Below, piece by piece: positions 19,183-27,361 of a stretch of 61,637 nucleotides of DNA. The stretch spans positions 1 to 61,637 of the forward strand of contig CACZBX010000010.1 of assembly GCA_902779535.1 (NCBI GenBank). The letters are read 5' to 3'. This DNA comes from an uncultured Bacteroidales bacterium. GTDB taxonomy: Bacteria; Bacteroidota; Bacteroidia; Bacteroidales; Bacteroidaceae. The position numbers and the translations under genes are program-made. The stretch's first letter is position 1. Every line of letters begins with the position of its first letter. Under the pieces are notes generated by a model. It searched no databases, was not told where the DNA came from, and was given only the letters and a program-made list of their open reading frames with translations.

Positions 19183-19262
19183 AAAAACTCAATGTTTTGC
19201 TTCAAAAACTCGACAAATGAAGGCCAAAACTCGATAAACGAAGGTCAAAAACTCGATAAATG
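19183..19262. repeat. Array D: four units of 21-22 bp downstream of clpB
   Basis: The motif AAAACTCGAYAAAYGA occurs in three clear copies and one diverged copy, with ACTC starting at 19187, 19208, 19229 and 19251, a step of 21, 21 and 22 bp. The cores TCGATAAACGA and TCGACAAATGA have weak dyad symmetry (TCG...YGA). It begins directly after the clpB stop and ends 15 bp before the shared terminator with the convergent gene. Confidence 0.75.
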
Positions 19263-19276
19263 ACATCGTACATCAA

Positions 19277-19312
19277 AAGAGGGTGAAAGAAACAACATTC
19301 TTTCACCCTCTT
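19277..19312. terminator. Bidirectional terminator between clpB and the DUF5606 gene
   Basis: AAGAGGGTGAAAGAA and its exact complement flank a 6-base loop, with an A-rich 5' flank and pyrimidine-rich 3' flank. Positioned to end both convergent transcripts. Confidence 0.9.
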
Positions 19313-19342
19313 CTATCTATAAACACTTGTTTTGTCTTCGAG

Positions 19343-19762
19343 TTACTCCTTCTTAGCTTCCTCATCCTGTGCCTTAAACTCGGTCACACCATTCTTAATA
19401 AGGATATTATACCAAGAGATCAGCTTTCTTACATCTTCAGGATGTACGCGGTCGCGATCATAATTAGGAAGAACCTCAGCTAAGTAAGCATACAATTCAT
19501 CGGATTTCATCTTCTTAGGATTCATTGCTACGGGCGCTCCGTTTTCTTTTGTCTTGATAGACTCGAAAATAGTGTAAAGAGGAACATCTTCCTCGTCCGT
19601 ATACATTGCGATATCGCCCAAAGAAATAATACGCTCATGAGCATAGGCCGGCAAACGTTTCTTTGTCTCGTCCATTGCTTCGACAATTAGCATATTCTTT
19701 CCTGAAGAGATCAACTTATATAATCCTGGCTTACCTGATATTGATAAAACTGACTTTAACAT
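19343..19762 (-). CDS. DUF5606 family protein
   Basis: 139 residues, no signal. The N-terminus LKSVLSISGKPGLYKLIS, with MLIVEAMD and the later PAYAHERIISLGDIAMYT, matches DUF5606, a small family conserved through Bacteroidota with an SH3-like barrel suggested by its strand pattern. The C-terminal helical part ends in a charged tail. Function unknown; conservation suggests a housekeeping role. Transcribed from its own promoter at 19792-19823. Confidence 0.8.
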   Translation of the reverse strand: MLKSVLSISGKPGLYKLISSGKNMLIVEAMDETKKRLPAYAHERIISLGDIAMYTDEEDVPLYTIFESIKTKENGAPVAMNPKKMKSDELYAYLAEVLPNYDRDRVHPEDVRKLISWYNILIKNGVTEFKAQDEEAKKE

Positions 19763-19791
19763 ATTCTTTTATTTTATAATTAACAGCGGCA

Positions 19792-19823
19792 CAAAAGTAC
19801 AACGACCGCCTGAATTGAACAAA
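19792..19823 (-). promoter_or_regulatory. Promoter of the DUF5606 gene
   Basis: Read on the minus strand: -33 TTTG (19820-19823), 20-bp spacer, -7 TACTTTTG (19792-19799). The -33 element abuts the coaE stop codon at 19824. Confidence 0.65.
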
Positions 19824-20432
19824 TTAATCATTCATTTTTTCGTTCCTCAAAGTCGTTACGACTTCTTCGATTTGTTTTCCTAAATCATGACGTTCATCAT
19901 TATAGATGACAAAACGTGCTTTCTTTTTCTTCACCGAATCAGCGAGTTGTTGACGCATCCTCGAACGAATCTGTGAAGCCGTCGCGCCGTCACGGGCCAT
20001 TGCTCTTTTTAAGCGTAACGATATGGGAGCATAGACCATGATAACATCATCCACGGTGTCCTCGAACTTTGCCTCATACAAGATTGCTGACTCAATAGCA
20101 ACAATGGGATAACCTTTCTTTGATTGAGAATCGGCCCATTCGTAAAAATCCGAACGAACTTGAGGATGAACGATGCCATTGATCTGGTTGACATGCTCGG
20201 GCAACGAAAAAAGATAAGACGACAAAAGGGGCTTGTTCAACGAGCCATCGGCATGGTAAGCGTCTGGTCCCAACAATTTAATCAGTTCGCTTCTGATCAC
20301 ACCATTCGAAACCATTAAGCGTTTAGCCTCATCATCTGCGTTATAGACTGGAATTTGGTAACGCTCTGTCAGTATTTTCGAGACATACGACTTCCCGCTT
20401 CCTATCCCACCTGTAATAGCAACCTTTATCAT
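19824..20432 (-). CDS. coaE: Dephospho-CoA kinase
   Basis: A start at ATG 20432 gives 202 residues (MIKVAITGGIGSGKS); a TTG three codons upstream overlaps the preceding stop and is less likely. The P-loop GGIGSGKS is at residues 8-15. The LMVSNGVIRSELIKLLGPDAY segment and the AIESAILYEAKFEDTVDDVIMV strand are typical of CoaE. It phosphorylates dephospho-CoA with ATP in the last step of coenzyme A synthesis. It is last in the nusB-yajC-ybbR-coaE cluster, an order common in Bacteroidota. Confidence 0.95.
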   Translation of the reverse strand: MIKVAITGGIGSGKSYVSKILTERYQIPVYNADDEAKRLMVSNGVIRSELIKLLGPDAYHADGSLNKPLLSSYLFSLPEHVNQINGIVHPQVRSDFYEWADSQSKKGYPIVAIESAILYEAKFEDTVDDVIMVYAPISLRLKRAMARDGATASQIRSRMRQQLADSVKKKKARFVIYNDERHDLGKQIEEVVTTLRNEKMND

Positions 20433-20437
20433 TGGCG

Positions 20438-21454
20438 TCAATCTTCTTCAGTACGCTCCTGTTCCTCAATAATAAAATCGACTTCTTCAGGAGAGACTCT
20501 TGGGTGCTTGATAATCTTTGGAAAGGCTTTCAGATGAGGAGTACACTTTGATTTGTTCCCTCTAATCAACTCCTCGTATGAAACAGCAATAAAGAAGTCA
20601 TCAGGATTTACCGTTCTAAAGTGGCTTAGTCCGACTTGGAACGTAACATTTACCTTCGAAGGGAAGGTACGTAACACTTTATTTGCCGGGAAATTAATGC
20701 CCCGGACAGGTACTTCCAGCGTTTTTTCTGAATAAACATCTGCCAACAACCTGATCTCGCTAAAGTCTGGAACAAACTTAACGCCCTTCTGCTTTTGCAA
20801 AAGAACTTTTTGAGTGGTCGTATCCTTCACCTGTTCGAGCACAACCGATGAGGTATAGGCCGCTGAAATCGTATCCAATATCTCAGATGGTGCGTAAACC
20901 ATGACAGAATCAGGCTGGTATACCACATCTGCAATATAGTATCTTGGATCAACCGTTATCTTTCCCTTCAGGCGAACAGGTACTTTCTTTCCATCGCCCG
21001 TAGCGTAAATATAAGACAAGGTGTCGGGATAAATAGACACAAGTTCTGTCGACTGGCTAAGCACATTCTTGATCTTTTGTTTTAGAGCCGACTGGGATAC
21101 CACGACCTGGTTGCCCTGATCCTCATATTCTTCGAAGTCGATAGGGATTGCCGACACCGAATTCACCCAATAATTCAATAAGACCATACCACGATCTTTC
21201 AGGCGAACTTTTATTTCCGGCGGCAGTTCTGAGGTCAAGACGGCGTTATCGGGGACATTTTTCAAATCCAACTTCATTGATATCTGTCCTTCGTAGTTAT
21301 CGTTCAACACCTGAAAAAGCCAAAAAACTGAGGCGATAAAGACAAAAAACAAAAATATCAGAAATTCCTTACTTGTAGCACTGAGCAAGAAACTTCTGAT
21401 ATTTTTAATCAGAGAAGCAGAATAAGAACGTATGTCCTTCCGATTGAGCATCAT
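20438..21454 (-). CDS. YbbR-like domain protein (CdaR-type)
   Basis: 338 residues with one transmembrane helix near residues 28-50 (FLIFLFFVFIASVFWLFQVL), followed by extracytoplasmic YbbR-like repeats rich in beta strands. In Firmicutes, CdaR of this family regulates the di-adenylate cyclase CdaA, but here no cyclase gene is adjacent. The gene starts 1 bp after the yajC stop. A membrane-associated role is likely; the specific partner is unknown. Confidence 0.85.
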   Translation of the reverse strand: MMLNRKDIRSYSASLIKNIRSFLLSATSKEFLIFLFFVFIASVFWLFQVLNDNYEGQISMKLDLKNVPDNAVLTSELPPEIKVRLKDRGMVLLNYWVNSVSAIPIDFEEYEDQGNQVVVSQSALKQKIKNVLSQSTELVSIYPDTLSYIYATGDGKKVPVRLKGKITVDPRYYIADVVYQPDSVMVYAPSEILDTISAAYTSSVVLEQVKDTTTQKVLLQKQKGVKFVPDFSEIRLLADVYSEKTLEVPVRGINFPANKVLRTFPSKVNVTFQVGLSHFRTVNPDDFFIAVSYEELIRGNKSKCTPHLKAFPKIIKHPRVSPEEVDFIIEEQERTEED

Positions 21455-21455
21455 A

Positions 21456-21788
21456 TCATTGTTTACTCATTTGCTGTTCATTGGAAGAAGCCGCATTTGC
21501 ATAAATAGAATTACGGTCAATCTTAATACGGACAGCGGATGCAATTTCCAAAATCACATAATTATCGTTCAACTCTTTGATTTTACCATAAATGCCACCT
21601 GCTGTTATCACCTCCTGTCCTACTTCCAGGTTTCTACGGAAGTTTTGAATCTCCTTTTGCTTCTTGTTCTGAGGACGGATCATGAAGAAATACATAATCG
21701 CAAAGATAGCCAGCATCATAATAAGGAACGACATATCCATTCCTCCTCCTGCTGCTTGTAACACAATAAACATTGTACTCATAACCAT
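21456..21788 (-). CDS. yajC: Preprotein translocase subunit YajC
   Basis: 110 residues with an N-terminal transmembrane helix (FLIMMLAIFAIMYFFMI), then RPQNKKQKEIQNFRRNLEVGQEVITAGGIYGKIKEL, the highly conserved YajC cytoplasmic domain. It belongs to the SecDF-YajC accessory complex of the Sec translocon. It lies between nusB and ybbR with short spacings, all on the same strand. Confidence 0.95.
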   Translation of the reverse strand: MVMSTMFIVLQAAGGGMDMSFLIMMLAIFAIMYFFMIRPQNKKQKEIQNFRRNLEVGQEVITAGGIYGKIKELNDNYVILEIASAVRIKIDRNSIYANAASSNEQQMSKQ

Positions 21789-21814
21789 TTATTTTAATAA
21801 ATTATACTTTACCT

Positions 21815-22741
21815 TTATTCTTTCAACAACTTCTTTTCTTCACGTAACTGTTTTACGATTCCATCGAGTGTACCATTGATAAAAGCCCCACTCTTCGGTG
21901 TACTATAAGCCTTCGCAATATCGACATATTCATTCAAAGACACATTCACCGGAATATTCGGGAAAGTAAGGATCTCGGTCAAAGCCAGTTGCATGATTAA
22001 CGTATCAATTAAAGCAATACGCTTTAGTTCCCAGTTCTTCGTGCCACTGCTTATCAAACGTCTGTACTCATCTCCATTCAGGATTGCCCGACGGAAAAGC
22101 ATGCTTGCAAACTCACGATCTTCCTCATCCCGATATTCTGCTAACAATGGCTGCTTGCTTCCGTTTTTCTCGTCAAAGAATTTAATGGTTTTCAGTACGA
22201 ACGTGTCGACAATCTCTTTATCCCCATTCCAATAAAGGCTCTGGTCCTCCAACACATTGTCTAAAGACTCATTACCTAATATAAAATTCTTGTAGAGTTT
22301 TCGCCAAAGCTCACGATCTTCCGCATAAGAAGATGTTTCAGAAGCCATATATGCTTTATAAATATCAGATTTAAGAATCTGCTCAGATAATTCCTTAATA
22401 AATTCAGGTTCGTTATCCCATGTTTTCTTTTGGTTCTCTTTGAAATTCAATAATTGCTCGTTTACTTCCAACTGAGCGATAAAACGATTATCAATAAATT
22501 TCATGTTTGGATTCAGGTCATCCTCTGTGGGAGCTAATTTGCGCTTCGCTTTGCTGACTTTATTCCCTACATAATTCGTTACTTCAACCATAAGGAGCAA
22601 CAGATAATTGTAAAGGTCAAAAGCTTTTGAGATACTGAAGAACAATTCCTTCTCTGCTGTTTCCAGATTCTTGCCACCATTTTGATAATACGCATATATA
22701 ATCTGGATAATCTTAAGACGTATAAGAACTCTATTTATCAT
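21815..22741 (-). CDS. nusB: Transcription antitermination factor NusB, long Bacteroidota form
   Basis: 308 residues, about twice the E. coli protein. The NusB RNA-binding domain occupies the C-terminal part, including RRAILNGDEYRRLISSGTKNWELKRIALIDTLIMQLALTEIL and the end VSLNEYVDIAKAYSTPKSGAFINGTLDGI. The N-terminal about 180 residues form an additional helical region usual in Bacteroidota. It acts with NusA/NusE at boxA in rRNA transcription. Minus-strand -7 TACTTTTG at 22771-22778. First gene of the nusB-yajC-ybbR-coaE cluster. Confidence 0.93.
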   Translation of the reverse strand: MINRVLIRLKIIQIIYAYYQNGGKNLETAEKELFFSISKAFDLYNYLLLLMVEVTNYVGNKVSKAKRKLAPTEDDLNPNMKFIDNRFIAQLEVNEQLLNFKENQKKTWDNEPEFIKELSEQILKSDIYKAYMASETSSYAEDRELWRKLYKNFILGNESLDNVLEDQSLYWNGDKEIVDTFVLKTIKFFDEKNGSKQPLLAEYRDEEDREFASMLFRRAILNGDEYRRLISSGTKNWELKRIALIDTLIMQLALTEILTFPNIPVNVSLNEYVDIAKAYSTPKSGAFINGTLDGIVKQLREEKKLLKE

Positions 22742-22880
22742 AATTCACATAAAACATTATTGTGAGAGTACAAAAGTACGCATTTTCCTTAATTAATTTC
22801 ATATCCCAGGAGAATTTTTAAATAAAAAACTGAGAAAGATTAAAAAAACTTTTTTTAATCTAAGTTTATAGACTTTTTCT

Positions 22881-22911
22881 TTTGAACATTAAAAAAAAAT
22901 ATCCAACTTTG
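22881..22911 (+). promoter_or_regulatory. Promoter of the DUF3276 gene
   Basis: -33 TTTG (22881-22884), 19-bp spacer and a near-consensus -7 CAACTTTG (22904-22911), about 30 bp ahead of the start codon. Confidence 0.5.
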
Positions 22912-22940
22912 AACTCGTTTTAGAACTTAAGTGTTTAATT

Positions 22941-23306
22941 ATGGAAGAAATTAAGAAAAGTACAACAGAAGCAGACAAAGAAATCGTTTTCTCAAAAACG
23001 GTCAAAGCGGGAAAACGAATCTACTATCTAGATGTTAAGAAGAACAGAAAAAACGAAATGTTTTTAGCAATTACAGAAAGCAAAAAAATTGTGCAGGCCA
23101 ACGGAGAAGAAACCCAGGTTAACTTTGAAAAACATAAAATATTCCTCTACCAAGAAGACTTTGAAAAATTCGCTCACAGCCTACAAGAAGTGATGGATTA
23201 CGTAGCAAAAGAACAAAGCGTTCCTGAATTTCACAACAAACAAGAACAAGATACAGAAGAAAAAACAGAAGAGATTGATATTGAAAAGATAGATATTAAA
23301 TTCTAA
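22941..23306 (+). CDS. DUF3276 (PUR-alpha-like) nucleic-acid-binding protein
   Basis: 121 residues. The core VFSKTVKAGKRIYYLDVKKNRKNEMFLAITESKK is the PUR repeat fold seen in DUF3276 proteins, the bacterial counterparts of Pur-alpha; a Borrelia homologue (BpuR) binds DNA and RNA. The last about 30 residues are strongly acidic. In Bacteroidota it is highly conserved and probably an abundant nucleic-acid-binding regulator. Monocistronic, with its own promoter and terminator. Confidence 0.88.
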   Translation: MEEIKKSTTEADKEIVFSKTVKAGKRIYYLDVKKNRKNEMFLAITESKKIVQANGEETQVNFEKHKIFLYQEDFEKFAHSLQEVMDYVAKEQSVPEFHNKQEQDTEEKTEEIDIEKIDIKF

Positions 23307-23314
23307 ATAACAGG

Positions 23315-23343
23315 AGGTTGATAAGAAATTATCAACCTTTTTC
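23315..23343 (+). terminator. Terminator after the DUF3276 gene
   Basis: AGGTTGATAA / TTATCAACCT hairpin with a GAAA loop followed by TTTTTC. The T-run runs into the -33 element of the next promoter. Confidence 0.9.
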
Positions 23344-23374
23344 TTTGCACTATCAAATATATAATGTATTTTTG
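23344..23374 (+). promoter_or_regulatory. Promoter of the L25 gene
   Basis: -33 TTTG (23344-23347), 19-bp spacer, perfect -7 TATTTTTG (23367-23374). It produces a leader of about 95 bases before the rplY start. Confidence 0.7.
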
Positions 23375-23475
23375 CACCGCTTTTCAAATCTACATGTACT
23401 TTCCAAGTACATTGTGCGATGGTGAATTAAGCATCAGATAACTTAATTTAGAGTAACACTTAAAAAGTAAAAGAA

Positions 23476-24072
23476 ATGAAAACATTCGAATTAAAAGGTA
23501 CATTAAGAAAAGACCTTGGCAAAAAAGCTACACGCGAAATGCGTAAGCAGAACTTAGTTCCTTGTGTAATCTACGGATCTGATAAAGATGAGAACGGCAA
23601 TGTTACAGCTACTCACTTCCAGGTTACAGCTCCAAGTCTTCGCAAACTGATTTATACTCCTGACATCCACGTTGTTGCTCTTGACATTGACGGTCAGACT
23701 TGCAATGCAATCATGAAAGAAGTACAGTTCCACCCAGTACAGGAGCAAATCCTGCACATCGATTTCTTGAAGATCGACGAGGAGAAACCAATCGTAATGG
23801 AAGTTCCTGTTGTTTTGGAAGGTTTAGCTCCAGGTGTTCAAGCCGGTGGTAAATTGCATCAGCAAATGCGTAAGCTTAAATTAAAGGCTATCTATACAGC
23901 AATCCCAGAGCGTTTGGTTATCAACATTTCTACGTTGGGTTTGGGTAAGTCAATCAAGGTTGGCGACTTACATTATGAAGGTTTGGAAATGGTTAGTCCA
24001 AAACAAGCTGTCGTTTGTTCAGTTAAGACTACACGTGCCGCTATGGCTAACGCTACTGAAGCTGCTGAATAA
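23476..24072 (+). CDS. rplY: 50S ribosomal protein L25 / general stress protein Ctc
   Basis: 198 residues, the long two-domain (CTC/TL5) form. The N-terminal 5S rRNA-binding barrel starts FELKGTLRKDLGKKATREMRKQNLVPCVIYG, and the C-terminal domain contains the VPVVLEGLAPGVQAGGKLHQQMRKLKL stretch. It binds 5S rRNA in the large subunit. pth begins 21 bp after its stop, a common rplY-pth pairing. Confidence 0.95.
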   Translation: MKTFELKGTLRKDLGKKATREMRKQNLVPCVIYGSDKDENGNVTATHFQVTAPSLRKLIYTPDIHVVALDIDGQTCNAIMKEVQFHPVQEQILHIDFLKIDEEKPIVMEVPVVLEGLAPGVQAGGKLHQQMRKLKLKAIYTAIPERLVINISTLGLGKSIKVGDLHYEGLEMVSPKQAVVCSVKTTRAAMANATEAAE

Positions 24073-24093
24073 TCGTTTTATTCATCCTTTACA

Positions 24094-24657
24094 ATGAAAT
24101 ATTTGATTGTTGGACTGGGTAACATTGGCGATGAGTACATTGGAACCCGTCACAATATAGGATTTCGCATGTTGGACGCCTTCGCAAAGGCGTCCAATTG
24201 TGTTTTTAACGACAAGCGATATGGGTTTGTCGGAGAGATGTCCTTGCGCGGGCGTCAACTTATTCTTCTCAAACCTTCTACCTATATGAATCTGAGCGGT
24301 CTGGCTGTCAGATACTGGATGAATAAAGAGAAGATCCCATTGGAAAACATTCTGGTTCTGGTTGATGACATCGCCCTCCCCTTTGGCACCCTTCGTCTAA
24401 AGCCCAAAGGAAGTGATGCCGGACATAATGGTTTAAAGAATATTGCTGACAATCTGTGTACACAGAACTATGCTCGTTTACGCTTTGGTATTGGAAACGA
24501 CTTCCCTCGAGGCTGTCAAGTAGACTACGTATTGGGGCAATTCGATGAAGAGGATCTGAAGAAAATGGACGAACGCATTGAGAAAGCCTGCGAGATCATT
24601 AAGAGTTTTGTTCTCGCTGGCATCAATATCACAATGAATCAGTTCAACAACCAATAA
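24094..24657 (+). CDS. pth: Aminoacyl-tRNA hydrolase (peptidyl-tRNA hydrolase)
   Basis: 187 residues. GLGNIG at 7-12, catalytic H20 in [16 protein letters not shown] and the acid in VDDIALPFG followed by GGxxGHNGLK-like [11 protein letters not shown] all match Pth. It releases tRNA from prematurely terminated peptidyl-tRNA in the cytoplasm. It sits between rplY and an S4-domain gene, all translation-related. Confidence 0.96.
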   Translation: MKYLIVGLGNIGDEYIGTRHNIGFRMLDAFAKASNCVFNDKRYGFVGEMSLRGRQLILLKPSTYMNLSGLAVRYWMNKEKIPLENILVLVDDIALPFGTLRLKPKGSDAGHNGLKNIADNLCTQNYARLRFGIGNDFPRGCQVDYVLGQFDEEDLKKMDERIEKACEIIKSFVLAGINITMNQFNNQ

Positions 24658-24666
24658 CCAACGACG

Positions 24667-25098
24667 ATGAATGAGGCTAGAATAGATAAATGGATGTGGG
24701 CCACACGTATCTTCAAGACACGTACCATTGCAGCAGAAGCATGCAAGAAAGGTCGTATCTCGATGAATGGCGTACAGGTCAAACCTTCCCGAACAGTTAA
24801 ACCTGGTGACGTGATACAGGTACGCAAACCACCTGTCACCTATTCCTTTAAGGTGTTGCAAGCCATTGAAAATCGTGTAGGAGCAAAACTCGTTCCTGAG
24901 ATGATGGAAAATGTGACAACTCCTGATCAATACGAACTATTGGAAATGAACCGTATCAGTGGATTCGTCAATCGGGCAAGAGGAACCGGACGTCCTACCA
25001 AGAAAGATCGCCGAAAGTTGGACGAATTCAATACGCCGGAGTTCTTTCCCGAAGGAGATGGGTTCGATTTTGATTTCGATTTCGAAGAAGATGAATAG
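24667..25098 (+). CDS. S4-domain RNA-binding protein (HslR/Hsp15-like)
   Basis: 143 residues. An S4 domain fills the first about 50 residues (RIDKWMWATRIFKTRTIAAEACKKGRISMNG). A basic middle segment (RARGTGRPTKKDRRKLDEF) leads to a C-terminal tail made almost only of Asp, Glu and Phe. Hsp15 of E. coli binds 50S subunits with stalled nascent chains and helps recycle them, which suits the position next to pth. The start is 9 bp after pth. Confidence 0.88.
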   Translation: MNEARIDKWMWATRIFKTRTIAAEACKKGRISMNGVQVKPSRTVKPGDVIQVRKPPVTYSFKVLQAIENRVGAKLVPEMMENVTTPDQYELLEMNRISGFVNRARGTGRPTKKDRRKLDEFNTPEFFPEGDGFDFDFDFEEDE

Positions 25099-25130
25099 GG
25101 GACTGATCTTGAATCGACCAATCCCCTATT
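25094..25130 (+). terminator. Terminator of the rplY-pth-S4 operon
   Basis: AATAGGGG (overlapping the stop codon) pairs with CCCCTATT across a loop that contains a further small inverted repeat; T-rich sequence follows. It may also end the convergent MBL-hydrolase transcript. Confidence 0.7.
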
Positions 25131-25160
25131 TCTTCATCTCTTTTCCTTTAGGATATATCA

Positions 25161-26054
25161 CTAAAACACGACTTCCAGGCCATCGTACGCTGCTTTCAGC
25201 GGTGAGGGTAAGGAAGCATCCAATTCTTTCTGAGTGCCATGCAAGGTCCGTGCCATATGTGTAAGATAAACGGCCTGACCATCATGTGGTTGGTAACGTT
25301 TGGTTTGCGTCAGTACTTTGACCGTTCGTTCAACAAGGGCCACACTTGAATGAGTAAATAAGCGAAAGTCCACTTCATGCTCCATTCCCATTGTCGCTTC
25401 CATGATTAAAGCAGTAATCGGAGTTCCATTCCGATGTGCATCAATTCCCATTATGCGTGATGATACAGCAGGAATACCTCCTGTATCTGTCGCATAAAGC
25501 AAGCGGGTCTTTCCCTTTTCGACTAAATACAACAATGTTTGTTCCATAATAAAACTTGTCGCATGGTTGGCTGGAACCGGAGTAAACGTCAAGTTTCCCA
25601 CCTCTATAGGTTGACCAATACATAGGGGAACGATCACTGGCATAGGAAGATTTAACTCCTTAGCCGCTTTCTGAAAGTCCTTACATGCTATATCATACCA
25701 TGTCTGACTCAAATAAACTTTTTTGATTCCTAACTTTAATGCTGCTGCCGGCTGATAATGATCGTCATGTGAATGAGTATAGAAAATTACCTCTGGGTGA
25801 CAATTTGGAGGAATCATATCAAAAGCAGTTTCGGTATAGTCTATCAGAACCTTTTGATCAATCAAAATACTCGACAAACGGCGTAGTTCTCCGCGTTCAT
25901 CTCTTCCATTCCAGTCAGCAGCTCCTGTTCCTAAGAAGCGTACGGCCAGTCCTTCATCCTCTGTCTTTGATCCAAACATCGTTTCAGCGAATCCTTTTTG
26001 ACTTACTGCCAGCATTGAAGAGGCTGCCATTCCCATAAAAGTTCGTCTTTTCAT
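25161..26054 (-). CDS. Secreted MBL-fold metallo-hydrolase
   Basis: 297 residues with an N-terminal export signal (MKRRTFMGMAASSMLAVS...A), possibly Tat-like because of the KRRTF start. The metallo-beta-lactamase motif HSHDDH is present, with downstream metal ligands likely in PANHATS, ATDTGG and LTHMAR. The overall order resembles the PhnP/RNase Z-like branch. Substrate unknown; periplasmic phosphodiesterase activity is a guess from the family. It lies 27 bp downstream of the TlpA-like gene. Confidence 0.8.
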   Translation of the reverse strand: MKRRTFMGMAASSMLAVSQKGFAETMFGSKTEDEGLAVRFLGTGAADWNGRDERGELRRLSSILIDQKVLIDYTETAFDMIPPNCHPEVIFYTHSHDDHYQPAAALKLGIKKVYLSQTWYDIACKDFQKAAKELNLPMPVIVPLCIGQPIEVGNLTFTPVPANHATSFIMEQTLLYLVEKGKTRLLYATDTGGIPAVSSRIMGIDAHRNGTPITALIMEATMGMEHEVDFRLFTHSSVALVERTVKVLTQTKRYQPHDGQAVYLTHMARTLHGTQKELDASLPSPLKAAYDGLEVVF

Positions 26055-26081
26055 AGCACTTGTTACATATATACGATTCTT

Positions 26082-27215
26082 TTATTCAAATAACTCAGAA
26101 AACCATTCCTTGAACATGCCTTTTTTATACCCCATTGTCATAGAGAGGACCTTCCCTTGCGGAGATATCAACACATAAAAAGGAATTCCCTTAATACCAT
26201 ACTTCGCGTACAATCCAGACATACCTTTCAGTTCGTTCCAGTTGCTCCATATAATCTGATGTTCCTTCGTCGATGCTTCTGTCCAACGACGCTTTGTATC
26301 CAAACTCAAACTGACAATCTCTATTCGATCCTTATACTGCGAGTAAACTTCCGTCATTTCCGGAATAGACAGAATGCACGGGCCACATCCACTACTCCAG
26401 AAATCGAGTAAAATATACTTTCCACTAAACTCTGATAGATGGTGTGTTTCACCTTGCAAATCGTAAAAGTTCGCATCTGGTGCAATATCTCCGATTTGAA
26501 CAGTCTGTGGAGGAAACAAAAAGGTCTTTATCTCTTGGCCCTTATCTGTTTGTTTCTGTTCTTTCGACAATCCTTTATACAAATTCACAAGTTCCGCCTT
26601 ATAGGGGAAACCTTTATCATAAGTCAGAACATTGCATAATTGATGGAATTTGTCCATCCAGATATCCGAATACGGCATTTCCCGTAATAAAGCAATGTCA
26701 TTTTTATGAATAGCATAGGATATGCTGTCGTTCTTTGCCTTTATCACCTTCCGTTCTTCAGATGATACTTTCATCATTTGAACAGTATTCTTCTGATATT
26801 CAATCCAAAGGTCTCTTGAAGCAAGAATAAACTTATTCACTAGCTGCTGTTGAGGTACATCACTCTCAACTTTCCATGTCATCGGATAAGTATCGTCTCC
26901 CGTTACTTTGATTGTGGCTCCGGGAGTAGCATAGATTGCGAGTCCCATCATCGGGAACTCCGGATCATATGCTAAGAGTGTGAGTTTGTCTGTTTTATCC
27001 TTTACCGTTCCTTTCAACAGGAAAGCCCCGTTCCGTATGGTATCTTTTGCAATAGTTACACCAACCTTACCATCTTCCCGAAAAAGGAAAATCGCCACTC
27101 CGTCTTTAACTCCAGTTACCTGTCCGTTAATTACAAAAGAATCTTGTGCCTGAACGAATGGCGTACAAGTCCAAAGGAGACAAATGCCTACTAATAGTTT
27201 TTTTAATAAACACAT
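26082..27215 (-). CDS. TlpA-like thioredoxin with N-terminal DUF4369-type domain
   Basis: The start at 27215 (MCLLKKLLVGICLLW) gives a signal peptide cleaved after VQAQ; an in-frame ATG 42 bases upstream would put charged residues before it. Of 377 residues the first about 120 form a beta domain of DUF4369 type, the middle is helical, and the C-terminal about 140 are a thioredoxin fold with CGPC at C277-C280. Such proteins are periplasmic or surface thiol-disulfide oxidoreductases, abundant in Bacteroidales. Target unknown. Confidence 0.88.
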   Translation of the reverse strand: MCLLKKLLVGICLLWTCTPFVQAQDSFVINGQVTGVKDGVAIFLFREDGKVGVTIAKDTIRNGAFLLKGTVKDKTDKLTLLAYDPEFPMMGLAIYATPGATIKVTGDDTYPMTWKVESDVPQQQLVNKFILASRDLWIEYQKNTVQMMKVSSEERKVIKAKNDSISYAIHKNDIALLREMPYSDIWMDKFHQLCNVLTYDKGFPYKAELVNLYKGLSKEQKQTDKGQEIKTFLFPPQTVQIGDIAPDANFYDLQGETHHLSEFSGKYILLDFWSSGCGPCILSIPEMTEVYSQYKDRIEIVSLSLDTKRRWTEASTKEHQIIWSNWNELKGMSGLYAKYGIKGIPFYVLISPQGKVLSMTMGYKKGMFKEWFSELFE

Positions 27216-27361
27216 ATTGTTGCTTTTCCTATTTTTTATTTCCCTATGAAGACACAAGACCCGGCTATTTATTACATCCTTTTTGCATTTTACTTATATA
27301 TATAAATTATAGGAGAACATTTCAGATAAATATTCTCCTATAATAAACGAATAAGGAAAGA

